Shown here in pieces: positions 1-11,631 of a stretch of DNA of 64,000 nucleotides. Made by a program: the position numbers and the translations under genes. The DNA lies in NCBI GenBank assembly GCA_029747015.1, contig JAKOGI010001355.1, positions 189,449 through 253,448 on the forward strand. Direction: 5' to 3'. Below the pieces are notes generated by a model, which worked only from the letters and a program-made list of their open reading frames with translations, made no database searches and was not told the origin of the DNA. This stretch comes from Carnegiea gigantea (Eukaryota; Streptophyta; Magnoliopsida; Caryophyllales; Cactaceae). Position 1 is the first letter of the stretch; every line of letters starts with the position of its first letter.

Positions 1-790
1 TTTGTTTAAGTCAGTTGCCAAAATCGAGGGGCGATTATTGACTTATGCAAAGTCTCCTAACTTAGTCCAGGGTTCTTGCTATGGTTTCTTGTGGCGGAAA
101 GAACCCAATTACCACATATGTTAACAACTTAGTGTAACAAACTGGGAGTTAGTTGCAACAACTTCGTTAGCTGTATGGTTGCGAATATCATCAACATGTT
201 GGTTGCTAGTTTTTGTCTCAATCAAAGCTAAAATTGGACGCTCATATTTTCAAAGTAATTCCTTGTGAGAAGAAACTTATTGGTGCACATGGAACATTAC
301 ACACGAGAATGGTTATTCTTAGAATTTATTCTTGGGTTATTCATTGAACTAGTGTAAGGAGCGTTCAACTTGGGCGCATTCACGCATGAAGCTGAGCTTT
401 GGGAGTTGCCACATAAGGTGGTACCTTTGAGCCTTGTATGTCCATTTGGTTGTCTAATCCCTTATCATTTGGGGAAGAAAAAAATCGAGTGTGCATCTTC
501 ATATAGTTGGGATCTTCAGGTATTAGGTCCGGGTGGGAATCATTGTTGAAAACACCTTTGACTTGATGGATCAGTGGAGTGCAATGGAGACAGAGATTCC
601 GAAATTCATTGGTATGACTAGGTGAAGAAAATTAGAGACTCTAGGGTAGGGAGAGCTTTGCAGTGGTCGAGAATTAGCTCGAAGAGGGAAAATCTGGGGG
701 TAGATAGGAAGAAACGGCAGAAGGATAGCGTTTTGGTTAGGTTTAGGGACATAATTATTCTGGTTGAAGCCATTTGAGTTTCTTAGCACT
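1..790. other. no recognisable gene
   Basis: No convincing coding region, RNA gene or repeat boundary is visible here. The only longer open frame (minus strand, 571-789) has low-complexity leucine/proline content and no motif I recognise. From about 780 rightwards the minus strand begins to resemble a LINE ORF1 tail, so this stretch may be more of the same decayed element. Confidence 0.4.
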
Positions 791-1297
791 GAAGAAATAC
801 TTCCATTTTTGAAATTGGCATCATTTGTGCCTCTCTGCTTAATGCATCAGTATTTTGGATGGAATACTCTTGAGTAATGCTTCTAGGAACAGTTTCCTTA
901 TCATGTCTCCACCTTATCCTCCAAAATGTTATCATCAAAGGTTAATTCCTTTTTTTGCGCTCCTCTAGCATAAACTCTGGCCCATTAATATAGGTATCCA
1001 CATTCGTATCATAATTGGCTTGCAAATTATCCTTATTCTCCATGTCTCCAAGGAAATCAAATCTAGAGGCTTCCATAGAAGGAAATTGCTTGGAAATAGG
1101 GCTCTTTGACACTTATTATTAGGAATTTATGAAATTCAAATAATATCTTTGTTAGGTTGGATGTGGGGCCAGTCACCCTAGTCACCCTAGCTCTTCAAGT
1201 TGTGTTACTCTCCGCTCTAGCTCTTTCTGTGTTCCCTATAATATAGGAACAAGGGTTTTCTTTCCTAATTGGTTTAGTGGGGTTTGAGCGAGCATCC

Positions 1298-1759
1298 TTA
1301 GTTTTAAGAAGCGCAAGGCGCACTGAGGCGCATGGGGTTCCAAAACGTGAGGCGCACGCATCATGGATGCGAGGCGCACTTCTATGCAAGAATTTTTTAA
1401 AATATTTCATACTTCGCAAAGCATATTTTGTAGAAACAAGTTAGATAAATGCATTTAAAATGTGATTAGACATCAATATGACTACTAAAACCGCAAATAA
1501 CCTTAAGATATGTTATCTTATCATCGTAGTTCCCCAATGCACGTACTTACGGAGTTACGGTGCAAGTTTAGCTCACCTTTTAGCTCCCAAGTAAGGAAAA
1601 GAAGAAAAAAGGTAAAGGCAAGGCTAAGAAAAAGAAGAAAAGGGGGAAAGATATAGCTTCGCATTTTTGAGGTGCATCTCATCCCCTCCGAGGCATTGAC
1701 ACGGTAGCCTTAGGCTGAGGCGGGCCTAGGTGCGCCTCAAGTAGGCTTTTTTAAACTAA
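1298..1759. mobile_element. Mutator-like MITE with 9-10 bp TSD
   Basis: The left end TTAGTTTTAAGAAGCGCAAG and the right end GGCTTTTTTAAACTAA form imperfect terminal inverted repeats, continued inwards by GGCGCAC/GTGCGCC. The flanks GCGAGCATCC (1288-1297 and 1760-1769) are an identical 10-bp direct duplication. A 9-10 bp duplication with terminal inverted repeats and no coding capacity fits a non-autonomous Mutator-like element. The ends are rich in GGCGCA/TGCGCC motifs. The element lies inside the decayed minus-strand LINE ORF1, so it inserted after that LINE. The exact boundary could move by one base. Confidence 0.75.
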
Positions 1760-1897
1760 GCGAGCATCCACGGACCAAATTCTTCAAGGTACTTTGATTT
1801 ATGTGATAGAATGACTTTTGTGGGGTTTGAGTAGGCGTATTGACGTGCTAGTGTGCTAAGGCTTGAGGATGATCACCCTTGAAGGATAAGAGGGGCA

Positions 1898-2433
1898 ACA
1901 CTCATTCCTATGGCCTACTTGTCCACATTTGAGACATACAAAACTTAAGTCTTTCATATTGGATTTTCCGTTGAAGGTGAAACTTCAACAGAAGTGGCTT
2001 TGATAAGTCCACTTCAACACTAAGGCATGTGAATTTGCCCCTTTCCATGGTGGTTCCGGTTCGATCAGTGCTTACAACCTTCCCTATCTTCACCTTAATA
2101 ATATTTAGGAACTCATGCTTGAGGTTTTCCACAATGATATTGGGAATTCGGATCCATGCCTTGTCAAACATTTTGATAATTAGGGCATTCCTTTGTGGAA
2201 GGCTTAGCCTTTTTCCCAATTCCTTAGTGAGGCAAATCGTAGGGCACCATAGGCCTTTTTTCCCCCAATTTCTTCGTCTTCTGTCTCATAGTCCTCTCCG
2301 TCATTGGACTAGGTTGGATTTGCAAATGATTGAAAAATCATATGTGGATTATTCTTTGATTAGTTTGTCTCATAGTCTTCAATCATACATGCCTACTTGC
2401 ATGTATTTTCTTGTTTCGAGGCATAAGGAATGA
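1898..2433 (-). pseudogene. decayed LINE ORF1 (DUF4283-like plus CCHC knuckle)
   Basis: On the minus strand, 2219-1960 encodes a stretch with the spacing of the plant LINE ORF1 (gag-like) family: AWIRIPNI, then IGKVVSTDRT, then RGKFTCLSVEVDLSKPLL. Such proteins bind nucleic acid and are translated from non-LTR retrotransposons. The open frame runs off after KFC, but shifting one base restores a CCHC zinc knuckle (C-L-K-C-G-Q-V-G-H-R-N-E-C, about 1936-1898). The protein is therefore frameshifted just before its zinc finger. Further along the same strand, 1090-990 reads SRFDFLGDMENKDN, which resembles the hinge that follows the knuckle in this family, so ORF1 probably extends to about 800. A Mutator-like MITE (1298-1759) lies between the two parts. 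Non-functional. Confidence 0.65.
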
Positions 2434-2759
2434 CATTTGTAGCCTCCCATTCAATCTGTTAACCTCCGATTCAATCTGTTAACCTCCTTGGTTCATGAGG
2501 CCACCATTGATTCCTAGTCTTTTTGTTTGGGCGGTTCAGTAAGTTGGAGGAAAGTTCTCTCTTATTCTCTATCAAATCCTGGCCATTGTGTCTTCCATTT
2601 TTCGCCCTACTGTTCCTTTCTTCTTCCTTAATGAGCATTTCCATTTCCTTCTTTCATTTCTTTTTGTAAGCACTTGCCTTATGTCGAAGGGAATGCTAGT
2701 TTAGTTTGGTTTTACAACGCCACTACCACCATCACCCAGAGCTTAGTTTGGTTTTGTTA

Positions 2760-3040
2760 TTGCCAAAAAACTCATGATTGTTAAAGAGGAGTGGAAGAAG
2801 TGGAGCAAAGAAGTCTTTGGTGGTGCAGTTAGTGAATCTTATGGGTGCTTTTCTATCCCTTGGCCTTGAATGGGAAATTAGCTAGTCTGGCTACAGCTGG
2901 GATCGATATGAGGAAAGTCTTATACAAAAGAACAAGTTAAGGTCATTTTGATAGAAGGGGTTTTGTGGAGACAAAAATCTTTGGAGCCTTGTGGCTTGAG
3001 ATAGGTGATAGAAACATGAGATTGTATCATAGGGTGATAT
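2760..3040 (+). pseudogene. LINE ORF2 fragment (endonuclease-RT linker)
   Basis: The plus strand reads KLMIVKEEWKKWSKEVFG and, after frame breaks, LWRQKSLEPCGLEIGDRN. These match the linker between the endonuclease and reverse transcriptase domains of plant L1 elements. Compare [18 protein letters not shown] and [20 protein letters not shown] in the better-preserved copies later in this window. The residues differ enough to suggest another LINE lineage. It is a short fragment with several stops, and neither end can be placed. Confidence 0.55.
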
Positions 3041-3155
3041 TGATCTAATCTCATATGGCTTATTACCTTAATTAGGCTTAATATCACGAAGAGGAATTGA
3101 ATGGAAGAATGGCATTAAATTTGATCTTGTGTTATGTTGTCACTTACTCCAATAT

Positions 3156-4024
3156 ATGTTTAAAATGCGTGCCCAAGTGTGCCTAGGCTTGCAAAAGGCG
3201 GAAGCCCACCCTGGTGCGCCTTGGAATAGGTCAGGGTCAGTCCATTCTTAAAGCCCACGCTTCTATGGCTTCAGACTGAGACGCAAAGCTTATGAAGCCC
3301 GCACTTTATATATCATAATAGACCATTTCGGCGAAAAAAAAAAAGCCCGTTAAGGGGCCTCGACCCTTTCTTTTCTTTGTGGAAGTCTTTCAATCAGTGA
3401 CTGGAAGTAAACAAAGCATATTGCTGTTGAACTTGAGTTTGTATTGGAATTCCTAACCTTGGTGACATCAATTCAGTAAGCGGCTAAGTGCTTTATTCTC
3501 CTGTCTTCTCTCAGACTTCTTTCTTCATCCTTATCTTTGTTATTCGATGGCCATGAAAGGTTTTTTCTTTGTTCCCCCTTTTTTTTGGCTTCAAGGACGT
3601 TGAAAATGGTGCCTCCTGCAGTGCTGCAATCATACCGAACCCTTGCTTTTTTTTGGGCTTCTTAATCTTTTTCCCCCCCTCTCTCTCTCTCTCTCTCTCC
3701 CCCCCCATGGCAGACTGGCAGCATGTGTTATGTTTTTGGGTTCAATTTATAGTAGTCCAATTGAGCTGTGTTTAATGGTTTAATTGTATTTGGCCTGGTT
3801 TAATTGATTCTCTTTTTTTCCTGGGGGTGGGTGAAAATCACTTATTTGATGCCATTATTTATCTTATTTTCAAAGAAATATGGTTTTGGAACGATTTTCA
3901 AGCATTTTTTTTTAGTAGATGTCCGTCTCGCATCTAAAAAGCCCGCGCCTTCGCCTCGAAGCTCGCGCCCTAGGCTCCAGGACCCTTTGCGCTTTTTTGC
4001 GCCTCGGCCTTTTTTAATCTAAGG
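3156..4024. mobile_element. possible second Mutator-like element
   Basis: Both edges are rich in the GCGCC-type motifs seen in the MITE at 1298-1759. The right edge, read on the minus strand (CCTTAGATTAAAAAAGGC, then GAGGCGCA), resembles the left end of that MITE. The left edge begins ATGTTTAAAATGCGTGCCC. The flanks CTCCAATAT (3147-3155) and CTCCAATGG (4025-4033) agree at 7 of 9 positions, compatible with an aged 9-bp duplication. The interior holds a CT microsatellite (about 3680-3699) and no coding region. Boundaries are tentative. Confidence 0.4.
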
Positions 4025-4033
4025 CTCCAATGG

Positions 4034-4558
4034 ACTATGCCCTGGGGGGGTGTTCATTGTTCTAAGATTGGACCAGACCGAAAATCATATAAGAGCTAAG
4101 GGGTGAGGATTGACTGTGAATAGTTTGTTCAAACGAGGACCTAACCGATTTGGAATGACTTTGAGAATTGCATAAGTGGGCTTGGTGGGCGAGTGGTGTG
4201 GTGGCCAGGCTGGGGCCAGCATGAGGCTGATTCTTTTGGGGCTTGTTGGTGTACGCCTCTTTTGATGCCATATGCTCCCGATTTTTTAGGCCCGTTGTTG
4301 TTGGTGCTTTTTAGTGCCGTATAATGATAGTGAGTTTTGGGGGAAAAACTAGTGGTCATAGTGAGTGACCAAGTGGAGATTTTTTTTGTAATAATAAATA
4401 TGCTAATTGTCATAGCTGAAGGCTTAATGCATAATGTTCACTAGCTTTGTGATTATGAATAATTTTGATATTTGATAAGGAGAACCGACAGTTTGCAGTT
4501 TCATGGGGTATTTAATATTTATAGTGAGGAAGAGGCAAAATGAGAGGGAGGGAAGGAT
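4034..4558. other. no recognisable gene
   Basis: Open frames on the minus strand here are short and show no family motifs. The segment separates the GCGCC-rich element from the T-run that marks the 3' end of the minus-strand LINE. Confidence 0.4.
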
Positions 4559-7530
4559 TTTTTTTGTTTAAAAAGAGTAATCAAAAAATGCATTAGAAAG
4601 ACATCGAGGGGATGCTGTCCATGTACAAAAGGGGCCAATTACAAAAATTATTGAGCCCTTAATCTCTCATGCATAATATTATCTACAAAATCCAAAAAAA
4701 TTCGAATTTTTCCAATCATTAAGCACAAGACTCTAGCTATACACGAGTCTCAAAAAGTAGAGCTTGAAATTTTGATAGGACAAGGCTCTGTCTGAAAATA
4801 TTTTGACGATTCGTTTCCTTCCAAGTACACCACTAAATGGCAAAAGGAATCATCTTCCAAAAACAAGAAACCCAATTATTCTTCATCCTTTTTCCCTAAG
4901 CCACCACCACATCCTTGACTGAAGACGGTTGTACCCAACTAACACCCATCAAGGAGTGCTAAATGCCAAAGAGTCAAAGCCCAACAACAATGAATAAGGA
5001 GATGGCCTGCCGTTCCTCCTCCTCAACGCACATAAAACACCTACTAGGCCCATTGAATTTCTTTTAAGCACATCCTCTGTGGGGATCTTTGCTTTAATAG
5101 CCGAAGCAAAGAAGCACAGTTTCTTATGTGCTTTAGACATCTAAATGGCAGAAACAAGAAAATCGGGAGCATTTTCACTGGGGATGTCGGCGGATCTGAT
5201 TCAGATCGGATATTGTAACATCTGAATCCGCATCCAATTATATTTGGATTTGAAAATCCGATCCGAATCCGATCTGGCGGATCGAATAAGAACTTTCGGA
5301 TCCGGTCCGAGTCGGATCGGAGTCGGATTTAATATGATTCGAAATAATTCCTTTTGTCACGAAATAATTTTATATAATTTTTTTATATTCTATCCATCTA
5401 TCGATGTGGTAATGTGTGTTCGTATATCCTATTAACCGAATCCTGAACATTTAAGCCAAATGAAGAATAAAAGAAGGAACATATTTCAAGCTCAATAAAA
5501 CGACAATATGTTCCAATAATTACAAGTCTTAAAAATTATGGGATACATATGAAATATCGTAAATAACATGTCCAACTCATAAAAGAAAAAAAATGAAGAG
5601 TTCAAATCCTTTAGTTGCTTCATATAGCCCTTCTTCTCTATTGGTCTCCGACTAGGGGCATATATATAATGATATCTATACGTATTATATGTATGGAGCT
5701 GAGATTTTCATTAGAATTAAGTGTTACAATATAATTTTGATCATATCACTCATCTATATATTCCTGTCTCTTTATCTCATCGTGTCTATTCCATTTGCAT
5801 TGTCATCACAGCCATAGTAATATCAGGTACATTGCCCAATTGATCCCCATTAACTCTTTCATTGGCATTCAAGTTGCAAAAAGTGAAGATTGAAGGATTT
5901 GTTGTAGATGTTTGTAGAAACTGAACACTCATTACAATATAATACATCAATTCAGATCAACCCCAAAAAATGATCAAAATCAACAATCTTCTCACATCCC
6001 AAAATGGCAAAACCCAAAGTCTAACTTCTCTTGTTGTTAACCCCAAAAATCTAAACAATACTCCAAGTCAAAAAAATATATATTTAGATTTTATTGTGTG
6101 AATTGTTAAATTAAGGAGAAAAATGAGATGTGAACTCACGGGAAACCAGAGAGGGACGATGAAATGCTTGTCATCGGCGTTGTAGAAACCGACAAGAAGA
6201 TAGAGGCTCAGAGAGAGAGAGAGAGAGAGGAGTTGGAGTGTGGAGCCAAGGATTGAGGAGGGACTACTCTGATAGCCCAACTAGCGAGTAGCGAGAGGCT
6301 GAGAGAGACTAGCGAGAGCAACTGGTTAAGTGGCGAGGAGAGAGAGAGCAACTGGGAGGAATATTATGGTTTTTAACGTTTTAATATTACCCAAAAAAAA
6401 AAGAGCTGACCAAAAAAAAAAAAAACCACTGGGTTGGCATGGCAACTTTGCGGTAGGAGGGAAGGGTGGGTATATTCGGTAGGTTTTATTTCTAAAAATT
6501 TTAAAATCTAAACTTAAATTTTAAATTTGAAATTTTTTAAAAATTAATCGGATCGGATTAAAAGTCGGATCAGATTTTATCCTTCCTTCAAATTCGATCC
6601 GAATCTGACTCAGATTCGGATTATTTTTATCAGATTCGGACTCGAATTTTTCTGTCTCAGATTCGAATCGGATAATTTTGCCTTGGATCGGATCGGATCG
6701 GATCGGATCGGATTTGCTCCGAATTCGGATATAACTGCCATCCCTAATTTCCACCGTTGTGGAGCCTTTGACAGAAATTGGTGATGGTGAAAAAACTTTT
6801 GGGGTCAAATGGTGAAACGATCTTATCAATGCCCTCAAGTAATACATTCATCTTAGTCTTGCACGGTAGCATCTTTTAAAAGTGTCGTCCTGAAAAGAAT
6901 AGGAAATTGAATCTTGAGAGGTTGATCCTCGGCTCCCTGCATGGCCACACCAAACATCATGTCAAAAAAGCACCCTAGACCCATTCTTCACTTCAAAATG
7001 TACCAAGGATTTGAAATGTTTCGAACCGGCTGAAATAGACCAACAACCCATGCATGAGCAAAGGGGCTTGTTTTGGTCCACCAACCCAGAATATCAACCC
7101 CATATTTTGATATGATGGCATTCCTCTAAAGAGCATTCTCCTCTTTAGCAAAGCACCAAAGCCACTTAGTCTTAAGAGCTTCTTTCATGTGACGAAGAGG
7201 TCTTATGCCTAGCCCTCCTTGCTTGGAGCGACAAACTTCTCTCCAATTAACTCAATGGAAGCCACTATTGGTTCCATTGTTAGACGAAAGAAAATCTCTC
7301 GTAATTTTCTCCATAAGATTGGTAATGCTAGGAGGGATAGTGAATAAGGACATGAAATAAATAGGGTGACTCCATACTGTACTCTTCAATAAAGTCAACC
7401 TACCCCTTATGGACAAAAGCTTTGGTTTCCACCTTGCCAATTTCTTATTGAACTTTTCCATAATGCGATCCTACAGTATTTTGCTCTTGAAAATTGCGCC
7501 AAGGGGGAGGCTAAGATAAGACGATAGTGG
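4559..7530 (-). mobile_element. 5'-truncated L1 LINE, split by a hAT element
   Basis: Reading the minus strand from 7530, the sequence encodes the end of a reverse transcriptase: LPLGAIFKSKILWDRI, then KKLARWKPKLLSIRGRLTLL, then IYFMSLFTIPPS. It continues towards the C-terminal zf-RVT region, where KLCFFASAIKAKIPTEDVLK is readable at 5120-5060. Its 3' UTR (about 4680-4565) matches that of the plus-strand copies (GCCCCTTTTGTACATG, GCATCCCC) and ends at a T-run (4559-4564), which is the poly(A) on the other strand. The element starts inside the RT domain, so it is strongly 5' truncated. A hAT-like element (5179-6746) interrupts it. Several stops and frame changes show it is dead. At about 7530 it meets a plus-strand LINE-like stretch head to head. 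Confidence 0.8.
5179..6746. mobile_element. non-autonomous hAT-like element, GGATCGGAT-rich
   Basis: The left terminus TGGGGATG (5179-5186) and the right terminus CATCCCTA (6739-6746) are inverted repeats with one mismatch. The flanks ATTTTCAC (5171-5178) and ATTTCCAC (6747-6754) form an 8-bp duplication with one mismatch, as expected for hAT transposition. The first and last 200 bases are dense in GGATCGGAT/ATCCGATCC units, a likely array of subterminal transposase-binding motifs. The AT-rich interior includes a GA microsatellite near 6210-6230 and no transposase. The element sits in the minus-strand LINE, which reads through on both sides. Confidence 0.75.
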
Positions 7531-8338
7531 GGGGTCCAGCAAGGGCATCGGGGGTCCACTTGGGAGCCGCTGGTCCCTGGTCTCCGGGAGCTGCTGACGC
7601 CCCTTTGTGGGCATCTTCTGTTTCTTCCCTGGCCGGTTATCACGCATGTGATTCTTCTTGTGGGTGGCTCGTCTGGTGTAATGCTAGGAGTGTGGGGGTT
7701 GGAGGGTTGGTTGGCCGGCCGGTTCTGTTACCGACGGTATCTTTCTCGTTGGGTAAAGTCCGCTGGAGTCGGCTTGCCGATTTTTCCTCCTCTTCCTTTC
7801 TTTCTCAGATCTCTTGCCAGTGTGTGCTTCTCGTCCTCAGCTGGTGCATCTGCCTGGTTAATCGGCTAATCAGCGTTTTCTATTGCTGGCCGCACATTTC
7901 CACTTGCATTCTGATGGGATAGCTGAAAAGCAACTGTAGCAACAACCTCTTCCTCTTTCCTCCATGTGCAAGTGGCCTAATTAGAGCTAATTAACATGTT
8001 CAAGCTTGAGTTTAGCCTCAGCAAGTAAGCTCCGTAGCTTTGAAGGGTTGGGGATGTTGGAACTGTGGTTCATGGGATGGGTTTGCTGCTGTTATTATGG
8101 CAGATAATGCAGCCATTTGGGCAGGGTCTCAACCAAAGGTGCAGGAAAGCCCTGTAATGGCAGTTAAGGAGTTGGATAGATTTACTTAGGTGCACACTAG
8201 TGTGGATACCACAGGTGACAATGGGGATAAACAGTTTGCGTCCAATGGTGTTGGGTTAATTGGTGTTGTCACAGGAGTTGATTTTGGGACAACATTCTCT
8301 TCTCTTATTTCACAGGCTAAGAATTGCTTGGCTCTTTC
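7527..8338 (+). mobile_element. GC-rich LINE 5'-region-like segment
   Basis: The part at 7527-7920 is GC-rich and shares phrases such as GGTCCACTTGGGAGCCGC and CCGGCCGG with the 5' regions of LINEs B and C (about 12110-12240 and 13010-13200). It is therefore probably the 5' UTR of a related LINE. From 7921 to 8338 I see no family match. A frame around 8110-8330 is open only in parts and contains stops. This segment joins LINE ORF2 C-terminal sequence at about 8339, so it may be the 5' part of one internally deleted element. Confidence 0.45.
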
Positions 8339-9296
8339 GTGATCAACGCAAAATATGGGATCAATGAGTTGGGTTGGTGGAGTAAGAAGAGTTCTTATTC
8401 TCACGGTTTTGGTTGTTGGAAATCTATCTTGGCAGGTCTTGGGCGTTTCAAATCTTTAGTGCATTTTGAGGCGAAGGATGGCTCAAGGGTGTTATTTTGG
8501 CATGATGTTTGGTGCGGGGATCGACCTTTAAAGACTCTTTTTTCCGATCTTTTTAAGATGGTTCGTTTGAAGTATGCCACGGTACCAGAAGTAGTTTCTT
8601 GGAATGGTGACATTAGCCATTGGAATTTGTCTTTTGTGAGGAGTCTTAATGATTGGGAAGAGGATGATATTTGTAATTTGTTAGCTGTACTTGCTGGCAA
8701 AGAGGTTTTATCCCAAGGGAAGGATGAGATTGTGTTTCTTTGCTTGGGCAGCCACCATAGGCAAGATTCCTACGGATGACATGCTTAAAAAGAAGAAATT
8801 TTAGAGGTCCAAGTAGATGCTCCATGTGTTTGGAGGAGGAAGAAATTGTGGATCATCTCATTGTACATTGTCGGTGGGTTTCTTCGCTTTGGGATTTATC
8901 TCTCTCTCTAATGGGGATTATTTGGGTTCAACCTTCTAATGTGAGAGATGTGGTAGTGGCTTGCAGGAGAAGGATGAAGAAGAGTTGGGTCTTTGGAGTT
9001 TGGAATATGGTTCCTGTGGCTATTTGGTGGGCTACTTGGAAGGAGAGGAATCGTCGTATTTTTGAGGACAAAGCCTTATTGTTTCAAGAATTTAAGCTCT
9101 ATTTTTTGAAGTGGTTGTATCGTTGGAGTGTTGGGCTCAGTGGTAACAAGAATTTAAATTTTTTGGCTTTTGTAGATTGCATTATGGATGAGAGCTTAAG
9201 GGCATAATGTTTTTGTATTTGCCCCTTTTGTACACGGGTGGCATCCCCTTGGTGTCCATTTAATAGACCTCTTGATTACTTGCCAAAAAGAAAAAA
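8339..9296 (+). pseudogene. L1 LINE ORF2 C-terminus and 3' UTR (LINE D)
   Basis: The plus strand encodes the region after the reverse transcriptase: NAKYGINELGWWSKKSS, then SRVLFWHDVWCGDRPLKTLF. A frame change near 8740 is followed by the zf-RVT segment ([48 protein letters not shown], ending at 9207). The Cys-Cys-His-His pattern (CSMC...DHLIVHC) is the conserved zinc-binding motif of plant LINEs. A segment is missing between KDEIV and FLCLGSHH relative to LINE C (17490-17640). The 3' UTR (GCCCCTTTTGTACACGGGTG, GCATCCCC) ends in an A-rich tail at 9285-9296. No RT domain remains, so it cannot transpose. Confidence 0.8.
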
Positions 9297-9399
9297 GATA
9301 TAGGGGTGTATCTCTACTTATCTTTCATAACTCTTGTTGACTATACCTTAGAGAACTTCAGTTCGACTTCTACAGTACTTCAATGGGGTGGTCCTGTTT

Positions 9400-9655
9400 A
9401 GTCTTAGGGAACTCATGCAGGATGTTGTCGCCCCATATTGGTCTTTTTTGGGTTTCTTTGTTGACTTGTTCTCTTGTAATTGGAGATACTATCGTCTTTT
9501 ATGGTGATTAATGTGAACAAAATTTTTTAATCTCTGGTTTGAGATTTAATTTGTCAAAGAGCTGTATCTTTTCCATTGGGGAGACGCTGCCTAGATGATG
9601 GGTGCATTGCTTACTTTAGCGAGCTTGATTGCTTTCCTAAGTAGGGGTTTTAAGA
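9400..9655 (+). pseudogene. L1-type reverse transcriptase scrap
   Basis: A short stretch resembles the RT region just after the FADD box: SGLRFNLSKSCIFSIGETLP (about 9530-9590), equivalent to SGLRVNLSKSALIPVGDV in LINE C. The preceding bases preserve TIVFYGD but no clean frame. The residues differ from the dominant family in this window, so it is probably another L1 lineage. Both ends are undefined. Confidence 0.5.
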
Positions 9656-10375
9656 CATCAATAGATTTAATATTAAGGCCATTGAAAAATTCATTAGTGA
9701 AAGAACACTTGCTACATTGGATAAGATTAGGAATGAAGTTATCAAAGAAAAAGTAGGGGTGACGTCCATAGAGGATAATAAGAAAGAAGCAAAATTCAGA
9801 TGGTTTGATCATATCAAGAGGAGGGATATGAATGCAACTGTATGGAAGTGTGGAAGGATTGACGTTCTGGATTATAAGAGGGGTAAAAAAAGTTCAAAGA
9901 AGAATTTGAATGAACTGATTGGACAAGATACACTTGAGACTTAAAGATATGAGTTTTTGGATGTTTAGAAATAGAGTGGTAGATCTAAAATAGCTACTCG
10001 TCTTTACTCCTTGTTCTAATCACTTAGCGTACAATGATGTTATTTGACTCGTATATTATGTAATAGGGTTGATCTTTGGCAACCTCCTAGTTCATTTAGT
10101 GTCATTGTGTGCTTCTAGTTTGTTTATTTTATTTATTTATTTATTTGCATTTAATTTAATGTTGCTTGCTATATTTGTTTAATGCTTTTAATTTCGCATT
10201 TGTTACAAAGGGTTTCAACTCACAAAATGTTTTCAGAAAAACCTCTTTTTTGGGTCTCTTGGAATTGACCTCTGTTTGCACGTGTACTTGTAGGGATAAA
10301 GTTGGGATCTTGTTAGACCCCGTGAAAGTAGGGCCCACACTGGGATAGTTGTTCTTGTTGTTGTATAGATTATGT
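9656..10375 (+). mobile_element. RTE-type LINE 3' fragment
   Basis: The frame at 9717-9944 reads DKIRNEVIKEKVGVTSIEDN and then FRWFDHIKRRD. These match the RTE-clade C-terminal block seen again at 37930-38040 ([28 protein letters not shown]). The 3' part carries the RTE tail sequence GACCCCGTGAAAGTAGGGCC and CACACTGGGATAGTTG and ends in TTG-type units (about 10340-10370). It is 5' truncated, with no RT domain left. Confidence 0.65.
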
Positions 10376-11631
10376 CTTCTCAACTCCCCCCCGGTTTACG
10401 GGAAAAGAATGTTCCCTTTCAGAAAATGAATCCCTTCCGCTCCCAAAAAAAGGAGAATGAGTCCCTTCCCTCGGAAGATTAATTGAGATTTGAGAGACTA
10501 CCAATTCAATTGGATTTTTTCTTCCCTTTTATGTTCCTTTGGGTGGGGGAGGCAACCTAAGGCAAGAGCTTCATGTGATATTTTTTAGGGGAAGGATCTT
10601 CATTAATAGATGCTTTATGTTGCAAAAGGGGTTCGTAGGGGGACCATGTCTATAGCTAAGGACTTATTGGTCCAAGAGCATTTCAGTGGTCGGGCTAATC
10701 CTTCTTGCCCTTGCATTGTTCAATATGAAAATCGGGAAGAAAGGTCTGGTTGGGTGTTGGAGCATATTCTGGTGTTTTGTGAGAAGATGGGTCTTGCTGA
10801 GGAAGGCAATGAAACTAAGGTGTTTGATTTTCTGGCTGCTTTAGAGGCAACTAGGAAGAAAGCGACAATGAGGGTCAACGAGGAGGTGGAAGTTGGAGAA
10901 GTTCGAGAGAGGACAGTGTGTCATGGGGGAGAACATTAAGATTTTATCCTAGAATGTGAGGGGGCTGAAGTGGCCTAATAAGATGGGAGATGTCCGATGG
11001 GTGCGATGCAATTATTTTTGTGATATGGCTATTCTTCAGGAATCTAAAATGGAAGATGTTAATCATCCTATTGCTATTAGCCTTTGGGGTCGTCCTCCCG
11101 TAGATTGGATTTTCTTATCATCTATTGGTCGATCTGGTGGTATTATTGTCATTTGGGATTCTCAGGTTTTAAGAGTTAGTTGACTCCAAGATTGGGTCTT
11201 ATAATGTTTGTTGCAAGTTGAAGTCCTTGATAGATCATTTTGTGTGGGGTCTTATTAGTGCTTATGGTCCAAATGATGACAATTTAAGGCTTGAGTTATT
11301 TGATGAGTTGAAGCTCTTAATGTATGAGTGGGATATTCCATGGTGTTTAAGGGGCGATTTCAATGTTGTTGTGAGATCTCCATCTGAAAGGTCTATAAGA
11401 GGTTGATAGTCTTATGCAATGGTGGAGTTTTCCAACTATATCATTTCTTGTGACCTCATCGACCCTCCATTGGAAGGTGGCCGATTCACTTGGTCTATCC
11501 ATGACGATGTTCGAGTGTTATCTCGCATTGATCGTTTTCTCTTCTCTGTTGAGCGGGAAGGCCATTCTCAGGAAGTGCATCAAGTTATTCTTCCTAAGAT
11601 AACGTCGGGTCATTTTCCAATTCTTCTTTAG

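Noticed and set aside
2029..2433. 134-codon plus-strand open frame
   Set aside because: Opposite strand of the LINE ORF1 relic, whose minus-strand frame shows the conserved motifs and the zinc knuckle.
7527..7922. 131-codon plus-strand open frame near the LINE junction
   Set aside because: GC-rich LINE 5'-region-like sequence that is open in several frames; no recognisable protein motif.
10156..10383. short open frames on both strands
   Set aside because: They fall in the 3' non-coding tail of the RTE fragment.
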